DNA from: Aquibium pacificus
GTDB taxonomy: Bacteria; Pseudomonadota; Alphaproteobacteria; Rhizobiales; Rhizobiaceae
Reading direction: 5' to 3'
Length of the DNA: 64,000 bases
NCBI RefSeq assembly: GCF_040839445.1
Contig: NZ_JBDPGJ010000003.1
Location: 558,001 to 622,000 of the forward strand
Of this stretch, positions 18,826 to 27,210 are shown piece after piece. A program made the position numbers and the translations under genes. The notes under the pieces are model-generated. The model made no database searches and was not told where the DNA came from. It saw only the letters and a program-made list of their open reading frames with translations. How positions within the stretch are numbered: position 1 is the first letter of the stretch; the number at the start of each line of letters is the position of its first letter.

Positions 18826-19806
18826 ATGAGACGGGTGGGTGTCGTTCTGATCGTCGTCCTTGTTATCGCCGCCATCGCGGCGATCGTCTGGTTCGCGGGG
18901 CCGCGGGTGTCGCGCGACACGACCGTGACCTTCGATCCGGCGGCGATCGGGAACGACGTCGATGCCTGGCTCGCAGCGCGCGAGGCTGCCGTTCCGGGCA
19001 TCCGCGACGCTCACGCGAAGGAGGTCGTCTGGGCCTTCCCCGCCTCGCGCGCCAGGACGCCGCTCGCGATCGTCTATGTCCATGGTTTCTCCGCCTCCAA
19101 ACACGAGATCCGCCCGGTGCCGGACGATGTCGCGAAAGCGCTCGGCGCCAACCTCTTCTACACGCGCCTGACCGGCCACGGGCGCGACGGTCCCGCTATG
19201 GCGGAAGCGTCCGTCAACGCCTGGGTCAACGACTTCGCCGAAGCGCTCGCGGTCGGCCATGCGATCGGCGAGAAGGTCGTCGTCATCGCCGTTTCGACCG
19301 GCGGGTCCATCGCCGCCTGGGCCGCGACCCGGCCGGAGTTCCGCGACCGGATGGCCGGCCTGGTGCTCGTCTCGCCCAATTTCGGCGTGCGCGCGTCCGG
19401 CGCGGGATTGCTCGCCGGCCCATGGGGGCTGCAGATCGCGAGACTGGTCGCGGGCAGCGAGCGTGGTTTCGAGCCCGCCAACGATGCGCAGCGGCGCTAT
19501 TGGACGACGCGCTATCCGATCGAGGCCACCCTTCCCATGGCCGCGGTGGTCGATATGGCCGCCACCGCGCCGGTCGAGACGATCGACGTGCCGGCGCTCT
19601 TCATCATTTCGGACGAGGACCAGGTGGTCCGGCCCGACATCACGCGCACGATCGCGGATCGCTGGGGTGCGCCGCACGAAATTCTGGCGGTGCAGGCAAG
19701 CGGCGACCCGTCAAACCACGTCATCGCCGGCGACGCGCTGTCGCCCTCCAACAACGGGTTGGTTTCGCAGGCGATCACGGACTGGGTCCGATCGCTCCAG
19801 GATTGA
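18826..19806 (+). CDS. Membrane-anchored alpha/beta hydrolase
   Basis: A 326-residue protein with an N-terminal membrane anchor or signal (MRRVGVVLIVVLVIAAIAAI) and an alpha/beta-hydrolase domain facing outside. The oxyanion strand is IVYVHGFSASKHE; the nucleophile elbow reads AVSTGGS, so the usual GxSxG has Ala in its first position; the acid is probably in IISDEDQVV and the histidine in SNHVIAG. The chosen ATG (18826) follows ACGAGGG; the frame stays open 51 codons upstream without homology. Convergent with the usp gene with no gap. Substrate unknown. Confidence 0.82.
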   Translation: MRRVGVVLIVVLVIAAIAAIVWFAGPRVSRDTTVTFDPAAIGNDVDAWLAAREAAVPGIRDAHAKEVVWAFPASRARTPLAIVYVHGFSASKHEIRPVPDDVAKALGANLFYTRLTGHGRDGPAMAEASVNAWVNDFAEALAVGHAIGEKVVVIAVSTGGSIAAWAATRPEFRDRMAGLVLVSPNFGVRASGAGLLAGPWGLQIARLVAGSERGFEPANDAQRRYWTTRYPIEATLPMAAVVDMAATAPVETIDVPALFIISDEDQVVRPDITRTIADRWGAPHEILAVQASGDPSNHVIAGDALSPSNNGLVSQAITDWVRSLQD

Positions 19807-20637
19807 TCAGCGCGACATCAACGTCAGGCAGGGCGGCTTGTCGATGATCGAGCGGGTCGTACCGCCGAAGAACATCTCCTTGAGCCGCGAGTGGCTGAAC
19901 GCCCCCAGCACGAGCAGATCCGCCTTCCTGTCCTCGACCACGCGCGACATCGTCTCCGCGACGGATGCCCTGCCGGAGCTTGCACGCTCGACCGTCACCT
20001 TCGCGCCGTGGCGCGCGAGCGCCGCGGCGATTTCGTGGCCGGGACGTCCACCGGGATCGCCGGACTGCGTGGCCGGATTAATGGTGAGAACGATCGTCTC
20101 TTCGGCCACCATAATAAAGGGAAGCGCGTCGAACGCCGCGCGCGCGGCCTCGCGCGATCCGTTCCAGGCCAGCACGACCCGCTTTGCCCGCACGTTGGCC
20201 GGCCTGTCGCGCGGCACGATCAGCACCGGGCGTCCCCCGCTCTGGATCAGCGTGTCGATGTCCGGCGCGCCGCCGTCGCCCTGGGCGTTGCTGGCCACCA
20301 CGATGTCGCCGCAACGCGCGCTTTCGAGCGCCGAGAGCGCGCTGTCGCCGGAAAAGGTCCGCAGCGAACGCCATTCGGCCGAGACGTCCTCGCGCCGCAT
20401 CCGCTCCTCGAAAAAGCGCCCCAGCTTCTCTTCACGGTCCCGGCTCAGGTCATCGCCGGCACCGATGACCGTCGCGTCCGGGAAACCCATCGGCGATGCG
20501 ATCGGCATCGGCAGCGGTTCGGCATGCACGCCGACCAGGTGGCCCTTCGAATCTTCCGTCAGGGCGACAGCCACGTCGAGCACCGCGGTGGCACCCGTCT
20601 CGTCCTGCAGCACCGCAACGATCGTCTTGTAACCCAT
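19807..20637 (-). CDS. Tandem universal stress protein (two UspA domains)
   Basis: A 276-residue cytoplasmic protein with two Usp domains: residues 1-150 (MGYKTIVAVLQDETGAT...VPRD) and 155-276 (KRVVLAWNGSREAARAAFDA...LMSR). The C-terminal ATP-loop region reads LGAFSHSRLKEMFFGGTTR, close to the G-x2-G-x9-G(S/T) motif but with Ser in place of the second Gly, as in many rhizobial tandem Usp proteins. A role in stress survival is inferred from the family. Confidence 0.88.
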   Translation of the reverse strand: MGYKTIVAVLQDETGATAVLDVAVALTEDSKGHLVGVHAEPLPMPIASPMGFPDATVIGAGDDLSRDREEKLGRFFEERMRREDVSAEWRSLRTFSGDSALSALESARCGDIVVASNAQGDGGAPDIDTLIQSGGRPVLIVPRDRPANVRAKRVVLAWNGSREAARAAFDALPFIMVAEETIVLTINPATQSGDPGGRPGHEIAAALARHGAKVTVERASSGRASVAETMSRVVEDRKADLLVLGAFSHSRLKEMFFGGTTRSIIDKPPCLTLMSR

Positions 20638-20705
20638 GGCTCTCACTCCTCGCCCCACCGCTGAGAATACCATAGCGCAATTCGTGCGCCGACAGAATTG
20701 AGGCC

Positions 20706-21476
20706 TCAGCGGGAGACGCGCGGCGCGCCGCTGCCGGCGGAGGTCGCGGCCAGGCCGGCGACCATCCGTTCGACCGCCTCGCGCGCCGGCTTGAGGATTT
20801 CCTCCGACCGGGCCCTCACCACGAGTTCGGTCCAGAACGTTCCGTCCTGATATTTCGGATAGGAGCCGATGATGGTCTGCGGATGCTGCTTCTGGATTGC
20901 GCCGAGAGCATCGCCGATCACGCCTTCGCCATACGGGCAATGGACGGTGGCGGAGATCAGCTTCGTGCCCGTCTTCAGCGTCGGGATGACGTTGTCGAGC
21001 ATCGCCTGGAAGATGGCCGGCACGCCAGCCATGACGTGGACGTTGCCGATCCGGAAACCCGGCGCCAGCGACACCGGATTGTCGATGTGCTCGGCGCCGC
21101 GCGGCATGCGCGCCATGCGCTTGCGCGCCTCGGTAAACTCCATCTCGCGCTTGGCGTAGTTCTCCTCCAGCATTTTGTAGGCGCGATCGTCGTACTCGCA
21201 CGGCACCCCGAAGGCCTTCGATACCGAATCCGCGGTAATGTCGTCATGCGTCGGCCCGATGCCGCCGGTGGTGAAGAGATAGGTGTAGCGCGCGCGCAGC
21301 GCGTTCACCGCGGCGACAATCTCGTCTTCCTCGTCGGGTACGATGCGGACTTCCTTCAGATCGATGCCGATCGCGCTCATCATGTCGGCGAGGTGGCCGA
21401 TGTTCCTGTCCTTCGTCCGCCCGGACAGGATCTCGTCGCCGATGACGATCATGGCGGCGGTGACGATGTCGGTCAT
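20706..21476 (-). CDS. CinA N-terminal-like / molybdopterin-binding domain protein
   Basis: A 256-residue protein consisting of a MoCF (MoaB/MogA-like) domain. MIVIGDEILSGRTKDRNIGH and FTTGGIGPTHDDITADSV are the family signatures, and the C-terminal part (VMAGVPAIFQAMLDN, GSYPKYQDGTFWTELV) is that of short CinA/YfaY-like proteins. The PncC nicotinamide-nucleotide amidase domain of full-length CinA is absent. Family members act in NAD by-product repair (ADP-ribose pyrophosphatase), but activity cannot be read from the sequence. Start at 21476 follows GAGGAG. Confidence 0.86.
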   Translation of the reverse strand: MTDIVTAAMIVIGDEILSGRTKDRNIGHLADMMSAIGIDLKEVRIVPDEEDEIVAAVNALRARYTYLFTTGGIGPTHDDITADSVSKAFGVPCEYDDRAYKMLEENYAKREMEFTEARKRMARMPRGAEHIDNPVSLAPGFRIGNVHVMAGVPAIFQAMLDNVIPTLKTGTKLISATVHCPYGEGVIGDALGAIQKQHPQTIIGSYPKYQDGTFWTELVVRARSEEILKPAREAVERMVAGLAATSAGSGAPRVSR

Positions 21477-21680
21477 GACGGCTCCTCTAGGCGAACGAAC
21501 CGACATACAGCCGGGGCCCGCAGACGGCAATGGCGCGCGATCTGTGAACGAACTGTGCGCCCGTTCGCACGTTCCGGTAAACGGGTAGGTGGCCTAGATA
21601 TCGAGTGTCAGGCACTTCCGGCCGTTCCGGTCCGCCGGCCGCATCATTCAACACGAGAACACTGTCGAAGGAGAATTCTC

Positions 21681-22280
21681 ATGGCGAAGGTACTCGTCCT
21701 CTATTATTCGAGCTGGGGACATATGGAAGCGATGGCGAAGTCGGCCGCGGACGGCGCCCGGGAAGCCGGCGCGGACGTTACCATCAAGCGCGTTCCCGAA
21801 CTCGTGCCCCTCGAGGTAGCCAAGGCCGCCTACTACAAGCTCGACCAGGAGGCCCCGATTGCCGATCCCCTGGAGCTTGAGAACTACGATGCCATTATCT
21901 TCGGCATCTCGACGCGCTACGGCGCCATGTCCGCCCAGATGAAGAATTTCTTCGACCAGACCGGGCCGCTCTGGGCCAAGGGTGCGCTGGTCAATAAGGT
22001 CGCCTCGGTCATGTCCTCGACGGCTACGCAGCATGGCGGCGCGGAATTCGCGATCATCTCCGCGCAGGTCTCGCTGCAGCACCACGGCATGATCATCGTT
22101 CCGCTGTCCTACGCCTACCAGGGCCAGTCCGGAAACGACGTCGTGCGCGGCGGCTCGCCCTACGGCATGACGACGACCTCCAACACCGACGGTTCGCGCA
22201 TGCCCTCCGAGCAGGAGCTCGAAGGCGCGAAGTTCCAGGGCAAGCGGGTGGCCGAGATCACCGCCAAGCTGCACGGCTGA
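21681..22280 (+). CDS. wrbA: NAD(P)H:quinone oxidoreductase WrbA
   Basis: A 199-residue flavodoxin-fold FMN enzyme that reduces quinones by two electrons. MAKVLVLYYSSWGHMEAMA is the FMN phosphate-binding start; STRYGAMSAQMKNFFDQTGPLW and SSTATQHGGAE are diagnostic of the WrbA type. A GAAGGAG ribosome-binding site sits 8 nt upstream. Divergent from the cinA-like gene (204 nt) and followed by its own terminator, so monocistronic; a role in oxidative or stationary-phase stress is inferred from the family. Confidence 0.95.
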   Translation: MAKVLVLYYSSWGHMEAMAKSAADGAREAGADVTIKRVPELVPLEVAKAAYYKLDQEAPIADPLELENYDAIIFGISTRYGAMSAQMKNFFDQTGPLWAKGALVNKVASVMSSTATQHGGAEFAIISAQVSLQHHGMIIVPLSYAYQGQSGNDVVRGGSPYGMTTTSNTDGSRMPSEQELEGAKFQGKRVAEITAKLHG

Positions 22281-22302
22281 CGCGCTTTCGCACGCGACTT
22301 CC

Positions 22303-22330
22303 GAGAGGCGGCCCCGGCTGCCTCTCTTTC
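22303..22330 (+). terminator. Rho-independent terminator after wrbA
   Basis: A 7-bp perfect stem GAGAGGC/GCCTCTC, a 10-nt GC-rich loop, then TTTC, 22 nt after the wrbA stop. Confidence 0.75.
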
Positions 22331-22416
22331 TGCGTGCGCGCGCGCGGCCATTGACGCTGCGGCCAACCGCGTTCAAATCGTCGGCACGATCCGCCGAACG
22401 AGCCCGGAGGCCACCC

Positions 22417-23379
22417 GTGACAACTGCCGTCATCGCCCTGATCGCCCTCCTTTTGGTCGCGGCGGCGGGTTTCACCGCCTATCTTTCCTGGACCACGCAT
22501 CGCATCGCCTCGCGCTCCGAGGCCCAGATCCCGATGGCCGGAAAGACCGTTTCGATCGGCGGCGACCGCATCCACTACGTCGACCAGGGCAAGGGCCGGC
22601 CGATCCTGTTTGTGCACGGGCTCGGCGGACAGTTGCATCACTTCCGGCATCCGCTCTTTTCCGTCATGGGCGAAGGCTACCGGCTCGTCGCAATCGACCG
22701 GGCCGGTTCGGGATATTCCACCCGTGTCTCCAGCGGCGCGCGCATCCCCGAACAGGCCGACCTCATCGCGAAATTCATCGACGCGCTCGGTCTGGAAAAA
22801 CCGCTCCTCGTCGGCCACTCGCTCGGCGGCGCGATCGCGCTCCGGGTGGCGCTCGACCATCCGGACAGGATCTCCGGGCTGGCGCTGATTTCTCCCCTCA
22901 CCCACTTCATCCCGACGCCGCCGAAGGAATTCGGCGGCCTCTATATCCGCTCTCCGCTGATGCGGCGCGTCGTCGCCAACACGCTGGCTGTGCCCGCCTC
23001 GCTGAAGAACGCGCAGCAGACGCTCGATTTCGTTTTCGGGCCCCAGCCGGTGCCGGCCGAATATGCGATCGCCGGCGGCGGCTATCTCGGCCTGCGCCCG
23101 AGCCATTTCCATGCCACCTCCTCAGACCTCGTGGCGGTGGAGCAGGACCTGCCGCAACAGGTCGGCCGCTATGGAGAGATCCGCATGCCCGTCGGCATCC
23201 TGTTCGGCAGCCGCGACCGCGTCCTGCACCACACCCATCACGGCCTGGCCATGCAAGGCAAGATCGAGGGTATCGACATCGAGATCCTCGACGGCATCGG
23301 CCACATGCCGCAATTCGTCGAGGCCGAGAAGGTCGCCAGCTTCATCCGCCGTATCGCGGACCGCGCCTTCGCCGCCTAA
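22417..23379 (+). CDS. Alpha/beta hydrolase with N-terminal membrane anchor
   Basis: A 320-residue protein with an N-terminal hydrophobic segment (TAVIALIALLLVAAAGFTAY) and a classical alpha/beta-hydrolase domain: ILFVHGLGGQLHHF (oxyanion), nucleophile elbow LLVGHSLGGAIAL, acid in LFGSRDRVLH, and catalytic His in DGIGHMPQFVE. The GTG at 22417 was chosen because CCGGAGG lies 5-6 nt upstream; a TTG 22 codons earlier is also possible. It resembles hydrolases of the haloalkane/epoxide/lactonase group, but the substrate cannot be told. It lies just before the intron-bearing tRNA gene. Confidence 0.87.
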   Translation: MTTAVIALIALLLVAAAGFTAYLSWTTHRIASRSEAQIPMAGKTVSIGGDRIHYVDQGKGRPILFVHGLGGQLHHFRHPLFSVMGEGYRLVAIDRAGSGYSTRVSSGARIPEQADLIAKFIDALGLEKPLLVGHSLGGAIALRVALDHPDRISGLALISPLTHFIPTPPKEFGGLYIRSPLMRRVVANTLAVPASLKNAQQTLDFVFGPQPVPAEYAIAGGGYLGLRPSHFHATSSDLVAVEQDLPQQVGRYGEIRMPVGILFGSRDRVLHHTHHGLAMQGKIEGIDIEILDGIGHMPQFVEAEKVASFIRRIADRAFAA

Positions 23380-23469
23380 CTGGTCGGGGAACTGCCCTCC
23401 GGCGCGACACGTTCCGCGCGCATTTCCCCTTGGCTATCCATTCCCGACCCATTAAGCCTCTTGGCGGAC

Positions 23470-23774
23470 GCGGGCGTGGCGGAATGGTAGACGCAACGGA
23501 CTTACGCCGAGGTTGAGTGCTCGCCGGGAAACCGGCGATGCAGAACTGCTCAAAGTCGGGGAAACCTGTCGGATGGCAATCCCGAGCCAAGCCCGAGATC
23601 GCTCGGGAAGGTGTAGAGACTAGACGGGCAGCACCTAACCCCCGCCCCGGCGGGGCACGGTGAAGGGATAGTCCAGACCACAAACGCCTTCAGGGGCGGC
23701 GGCGAAAGCCGTAGCTGGTAAGAAAATCCGTAGGGGGCAACCCCGTGCCGGTTCGAGTCCGGCCGCCCGCACCA
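23470..23774 (+). tRNA. tRNA-Leu(UAA), interrupted by a group I intron
   Basis: Exons are 23470-23503 and 23723-23774, giving an 86-nt class II tRNA with encoded CCA. Acceptor GCGGGCG pairs with CGCCCGC; D arm GCG/CGC; anticodon stem ACGGA/TCCGT; variable arm 23732-23746 (AGGGGGCAACCCCGT); T arm GCCGG-TTCGAGT-CCGGC. Only after removing 219 nt do the halves give the 7-nt loop CTTAAAA with anticodon TAA. The intron therefore lies between U34 and A35, the same position as in the cyanobacterial and plastid trnL(UAA) intron. The mature gene is predicted functional only if splicing works. Confidence 0.95.
23504..23722 (+). ncRNA. Group I intron (IC3-like) in tRNA-Leu(UAA)
   Basis: 219 nt, no ORF. 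The 5' exon ends in U and the intron ends in G, as the splicing mechanism requires; the exon ACUU can pair with GAGU at 23516-23519 (P1 with a U.G at the splice site). Core elements: P3 CTGCTC 23546-23551 with GGGCAG 23626-23631; P7 GACTA 23618-23622 with TAGTC 23669-23673, inside the familiar AAGGGATAGTCC motif; P4-type pairing between the TCGGGG block near 23556 and AATCCCGAGCC at 23578; P6a CCCGAG/CTCGGG; P2 and P9 hairpins both capped by GAAA. Size and core resemble the short Azoarcus and Agrobacterium tRNA introns. Self-splicing is predicted, not shown. Confidence 0.92.
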
Positions 23775-23844
23775 CCATCCCTGTATCGCGCGAGTTCGCT
23801 TCGCTCAAACGCTCCGACGAGAGGGCTGACCGGCCAAACCTACG

Positions 23845-24768
23845 TCAGAGCTTCCCCATCGCGCATGCCAGGTAGAGCATCGTCTGCTCGACGGTCCGCT
23901 GCCGGTGCGCGCCCGAACGGCGAAGCGCGGCCAGCCGGTTGCCGATGGATCCTTCGCGGCTCTGCTTGAAATCCGCAAGGACCTGGCGGGCGTCGTCGGT
24001 CAGCATGTCGGCGATCTGCTCGAGCGCCTTGATGTTGATCGTGTTCCAATCCCGGAACCGCCCCGCCGCGATGCGCCGGACCCGATCGTAGCGCGCCCGC
24101 CACGTGCTGTTGTCGCCGACCAGGTTCGCGCCATGCTGACGATAGCCCAGGCCGGGCGTGGGCGAATAGTGAACCGTGCCGCCGATCCCGGTGACGACCT
24201 GGTAGCACCACCAGTCGTGGCTGACGAAGGCGGCCCGACGGGATGCCGCCTGCACGGCCGTGAAGGCGGCGCGGTTCATGACCATGGTGTTGCCGCCCGC
24301 GATGCTCTGGACGATGGCATTGCGGAAGCATGGTTCGCGCCGGAAGAGCGGGGAATAGCCGATCGTCTCGCCGGATTCGTCGATGAGCCGCGTGCGGGTG
24401 CAGAACAGCGACGGCCGTCCGGCATCCTGGGACGACAGCCATGAGAGAGCGGCGGCGAGTTTGCCTTCCTCCCAGATGTCGTCCTGGTCGCAGAAGGCGA
24501 AGTAGTCCGCGTTGCTTGCGGTCGAAACGATGAGACTGCGAAAGTTCTCGGCGAATCCGGTGCGCGGACCATCCTGCACATGGACCTTGCCGCGTTCCCA
24601 GGATTTTCCGAGCCGCTCCAGAATCCTCGGCGTCCGGTCCGCCGACCCGTCGTCGGAGATCCACAGTTCAAGTTCCGCCGCTTCCTGAGATGCGATCGTT
24701 TCGAGTTGCTGCACGAGAAACCGGTCGCCGTTCCGTGTTGCCATCAGGATGGCGACATGATGGCCCAT
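23845..24768 (-). CDS. Family 2 glycosyltransferase (rhamnosyltransferase-like)
   Basis: A 307-residue GT-A glycosyltransferase. MGHHVAILMATRNGDRFL is the nucleotide-binding start, ISDDGSADRTPRILERL follows, and the DxD-type site is FCDQDDIWEEGKL (about residues 92-104). The later HDWWCYQVVTGIGG and TPGLGYRQHGANLVG segments are typical of O-antigen rhamnosyltransferase-like enzymes. It has no transmembrane part. It stands alone, with no polysaccharide operon around it, directly after the tRNA gene, which suggests an accessory insertion. An ATG 17 codons upstream (24819) is an alternative start. Confidence 0.85.
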   Translation of the reverse strand: MGHHVAILMATRNGDRFLVQQLETIASQEAAELELWISDDGSADRTPRILERLGKSWERGKVHVQDGPRTGFAENFRSLIVSTASNADYFAFCDQDDIWEEGKLAAALSWLSSQDAGRPSLFCTRTRLIDESGETIGYSPLFRREPCFRNAIVQSIAGGNTMVMNRAAFTAVQAASRRAAFVSHDWWCYQVVTGIGGTVHYSPTPGLGYRQHGANLVGDNSTWRARYDRVRRIAAGRFRDWNTINIKALEQIADMLTDDARQVLADFKQSREGSIGNRLAALRRSGAHRQRTVEQTMLYLACAMGKL

Positions 24769-25119
24769 GGCGATCTCGCTCTCGACCCTGCACTCAAAAT
24801 CCCGGCCCAAGGAATGCATTGAAAGTCAGACTCTGGTTACGCAAAGACCGCCGGAACATGGCTCCTCACGGTATCGGTTGAATGTCGACCGATCAGGGCT
24901 CCTGTGAACTCCACTATACTCGGTCGCGTCAAGCACGGGTTTGAATCGGCGGGTGTTTTTCTTCAAGCGAATCAATCTCGATCATTGCAGGCCGGACATG
25001 ACATCGGCATCCGCCCTGGTGCCGATGCGGCGAACCAGGTCGAAAATTCCGGGACGAATATGTTGCGCGGACAAGCCCCACGATCCCCTGCCCGACCTGC
25101 CGCGACATCGCAGACTTTC
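24769..25119. other. Intergenic region, no gene seen
   Basis: About 350 nt, visibly less GC-rich than its surroundings, between the glycosyltransferase start and the lipoprotein stop. I see no convincing ORF, RNA, terminator or repeat in it. It must hold the glycosyltransferase promoter (minus strand). Confidence 0.5.
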
Positions 25120-25671
25120 TCAGTCCAGATCGATCACGATCGCATGGAGGTCGAATGTCTGTCCCGTTCCCTCGGGATCGGGAAGTATGCCGATGTAGTC
25201 GCCATCATAGCTCTCCGCCGGCGGTACATCGTAGGTGAAGGACGGACCCGTTACCTCGTTTCCCACCGGCAGGCCGCGCCATCTGCTGTTGCCGACGCCG
25301 TTCGTGGAATACGAGACCTTTATCTCTTTACCGTCCTCCGACGAGCCGAACACGGTGACCGTCACGGACTTGCCGGAAGCCTGCTTCTCGAACTCCTCCG
25401 GAATCAGGAAGGACACGCCGTCGGTCTTGCGTCCAGGTCTCGGTTTCTCGACCGAACCGGCAAGGCGAAGCGCATCGCCGACCTCGCTCACGGTGAAACC
25501 TTCCGGAACGTTCATCGTGCCGTCCGGAACATTCGCGGCGTTGATGACGAAATCGCCTTCGAAAGTGGAGGGTGCGGAAGGCGCGGCCTCCTCGGACTCC
25601 TGACTGCACCCCGTGACGACCATAAGCGTCAACGCCAATGGGGCCAGGATGCGGGCGGCCTTGATCGTCAC
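25120..25671 (-). CDS. Exported lipoprotein of unknown function
   Basis: A 183-residue lipoprotein. The GTG at 25671 has GAAGGAG upstream and gives a signal peptide (residues 1-21, ILAPLALTLMVV) with lipobox VTGC (Cys at about 22). The mature part is a single beta-rich domain (FVINAANVPDGTMNVPEGF, VTVTVFGSSEDGKEIKVSYS) ending in FDLHAIVIDLD. I do not recognise the family. A longer frame to 25761 lacks a signal sequence at its start. It lies 113 nt downstream of the catabolic cluster on the same strand, with no evidence that it belongs to it. Confidence 0.75.
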   Translation of the reverse strand: MTIKAARILAPLALTLMVVTGCSQESEEAAPSAPSTFEGDFVINAANVPDGTMNVPEGFTVSEVGDALRLAGSVEKPRPGRKTDGVSFLIPEEFEKQASGKSVTVTVFGSSEDGKEIKVSYSTNGVGNSRWRGLPVGNEVTGPSFTYDVPPAESYDGDYIGILPDPEGTGQTFDLHAIVIDLD

Positions 25672-25784
25672 GGATAATCTCCTTCGGCTCGGCGGACGTG
25701 GTTCATTTCTCGTGAATGGATGCTGGCCTATACGCTGGCTGCGCGTCGTGCAACGATCCACCGAACCCTACGCGCTTCCGGAGG

Positions 25785-27197
25785 CTAGCGCGGATGCATG
25801 TGCCGCCAGGGCCGAGCTCGCTCGATCTGGCCCGCCAGGGCGAAAAGCAGGCCTTCCTCGCCGGTCCGGGCCGCGAAATGGACGCCCAGCGGCAATCCGT
25901 CGCGTGATAGCGAGAACGGCAGCGACATTGCTGGCTGGCCGGTCACGTTTGATATCCAGGTGAAAGGAATGAAGCCCATCAAGCGCTGCATCCACACGTC
26001 GACGTCTGTGATGTCGGAATCGTAGAAGCCGACCCGTGGTGGCGGTGTCGCCAGCGTCGGCGTCAGCCACACGTCGTACTTCTCGAAGAACCCCGCGATG
26101 CGGCGGCTCTCGCGATGGATCGCCTGCAGCGAGCGGATGTAGTCCGGTGCCGACATCGCCAGACCCCGTTCCGCGACCGCCCGCGTCAGCGGCTCGATCA
26201 TGCCTTCCTGCGGGAGGACTCCGCCGGTCGCCCGTCCGACATTGACCATCGTATTGGCCTGGAAGACGGCGGCGAAGCCGGCTTCTGTTGCGGCAACGTC
26301 GAACTCGGGGGAAGCTTCCTCGACATGGTGGCCGAGGCTCTCGCAGAGCCGCGCCGCCTCGCGAACCGCCTCGACGCACTGGGGGTCGATGGCCGCGCCA
26401 TTCGGCGCTGCTGGCGAGAATGCCACCCGCAGACGCGGCGGATCTTCCGACGCCTCCTGAAGATATGGCCGCGCTGGCGGCGCCGGAGCGTAGGGATCGC
26501 CCGGCAGCGGACCGGCGGTTGCGTCGAGGAGGGCTGCGCTGTCGCGCACCGACCAGGTCACGGCGTGCTGGCTCGCGAGTCCGGCCATCCCCTCGCCGGA
26601 CTCCGGTCCGGCCGTTATCCTGGCGCGCGTCGGCTTGAGGCCGAAAAGCCCGCAGCAGGAGGCGGGGATGCGAATAGATCCGCCCCCGTCGGTCGCGTGC
26701 GCCATGGGGAGGATGCCGGCCGCCACCGCGGCGGCCGATCCGCCGCTCGATCCGCCCGGCGAATGGTCGAGGTTCCAGGGATTTCGCGTCGGGCCGAACA
26801 GATGGGGCTCGGTGACCGGCTGCAGCCCGAACTCCGACGAGTTGGTCTTGCCGGCGATGACGAGACCGGCCGCGCGGCATCGGCGCACGAGTTCGCTCTC
26901 GGTGGTGGGACGATTGTGTTCGTAGAGCCGCGAGGCAAGCGTCGTGGCGGCGCCGCGCACCGAAACCACCAGTTCCTTGAATAGATACGGAACCCCGCGG
27001 AAAGGACCGTCCGGCAGCCCCTTCTCGATCGCCGCCCGCGCCTGGTCGTAGAGCGTCGCCACGACGGCGTTCAGCTGCGGATTGCGGGCCTCGATTCGCC
27101 GGATCGTGGCGTCGAGCACTTCCGCTTCCGTCGCATCGCCCGCGCGGATCATCTGCGCGACGCCGAGCGCGTCCATCGTCTCCAGTTCGTCGGACAT
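25785..27197 (-). CDS. Amidase-signature family hydrolase
   Basis: A 470-residue amidase. The Ser-cisSer-Lys triad is complete: Lys74 in GVPYLFKELV, cis-Ser150 in HSPGGSSGGSAAAVAAG, nucleophile Ser174 in DGGGSIRIPAS. N-terminal MDALGVAQMIRAGDATEAEV is the usual helix. Unlike GatA it is not linked to gatB or gatC, so it probably hydrolyses a small amide. It is the last gene of the minus-strand cluster, 13 nt after an enolase-superfamily gene, and probably acts on the imported substrate or an intermediate. Substrate not predictable. Confidence 0.9.
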   Translation of the reverse strand: MSDELETMDALGVAQMIRAGDATEAEVLDATIRRIEARNPQLNAVVATLYDQARAAIEKGLPDGPFRGVPYLFKELVVSVRGAATTLASRLYEHNRPTTESELVRRCRAAGLVIAGKTNSSEFGLQPVTEPHLFGPTRNPWNLDHSPGGSSGGSAAAVAAGILPMAHATDGGGSIRIPASCCGLFGLKPTRARITAGPESGEGMAGLASQHAVTWSVRDSAALLDATAGPLPGDPYAPAPPARPYLQEASEDPPRLRVAFSPAAPNGAAIDPQCVEAVREAARLCESLGHHVEEASPEFDVAATEAGFAAVFQANTMVNVGRATGGVLPQEGMIEPLTRAVAERGLAMSAPDYIRSLQAIHRESRRIAGFFEKYDVWLTPTLATPPPRVGFYDSDITDVDVWMQRLMGFIPFTWISNVTGQPAMSLPFSLSRDGLPLGVHFAARTGEEGLLFALAGQIERARPWRHMHPR

Positions 27198-27210
27198 GCA
27201 GCCCCTCCCC

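Noticed and set aside
23504..23722. A broken tRNA-Leu disrupted by random insertion
   Set aside because: The junctions restore a perfect anticodon loop, and the insert has a full set of group I core pairings.
25785..27197. A second gatA
   Set aside because: No gatB or gatC nearby, and the gatA of this genome starts at position 311; the amidase signature alone does not make GatA.
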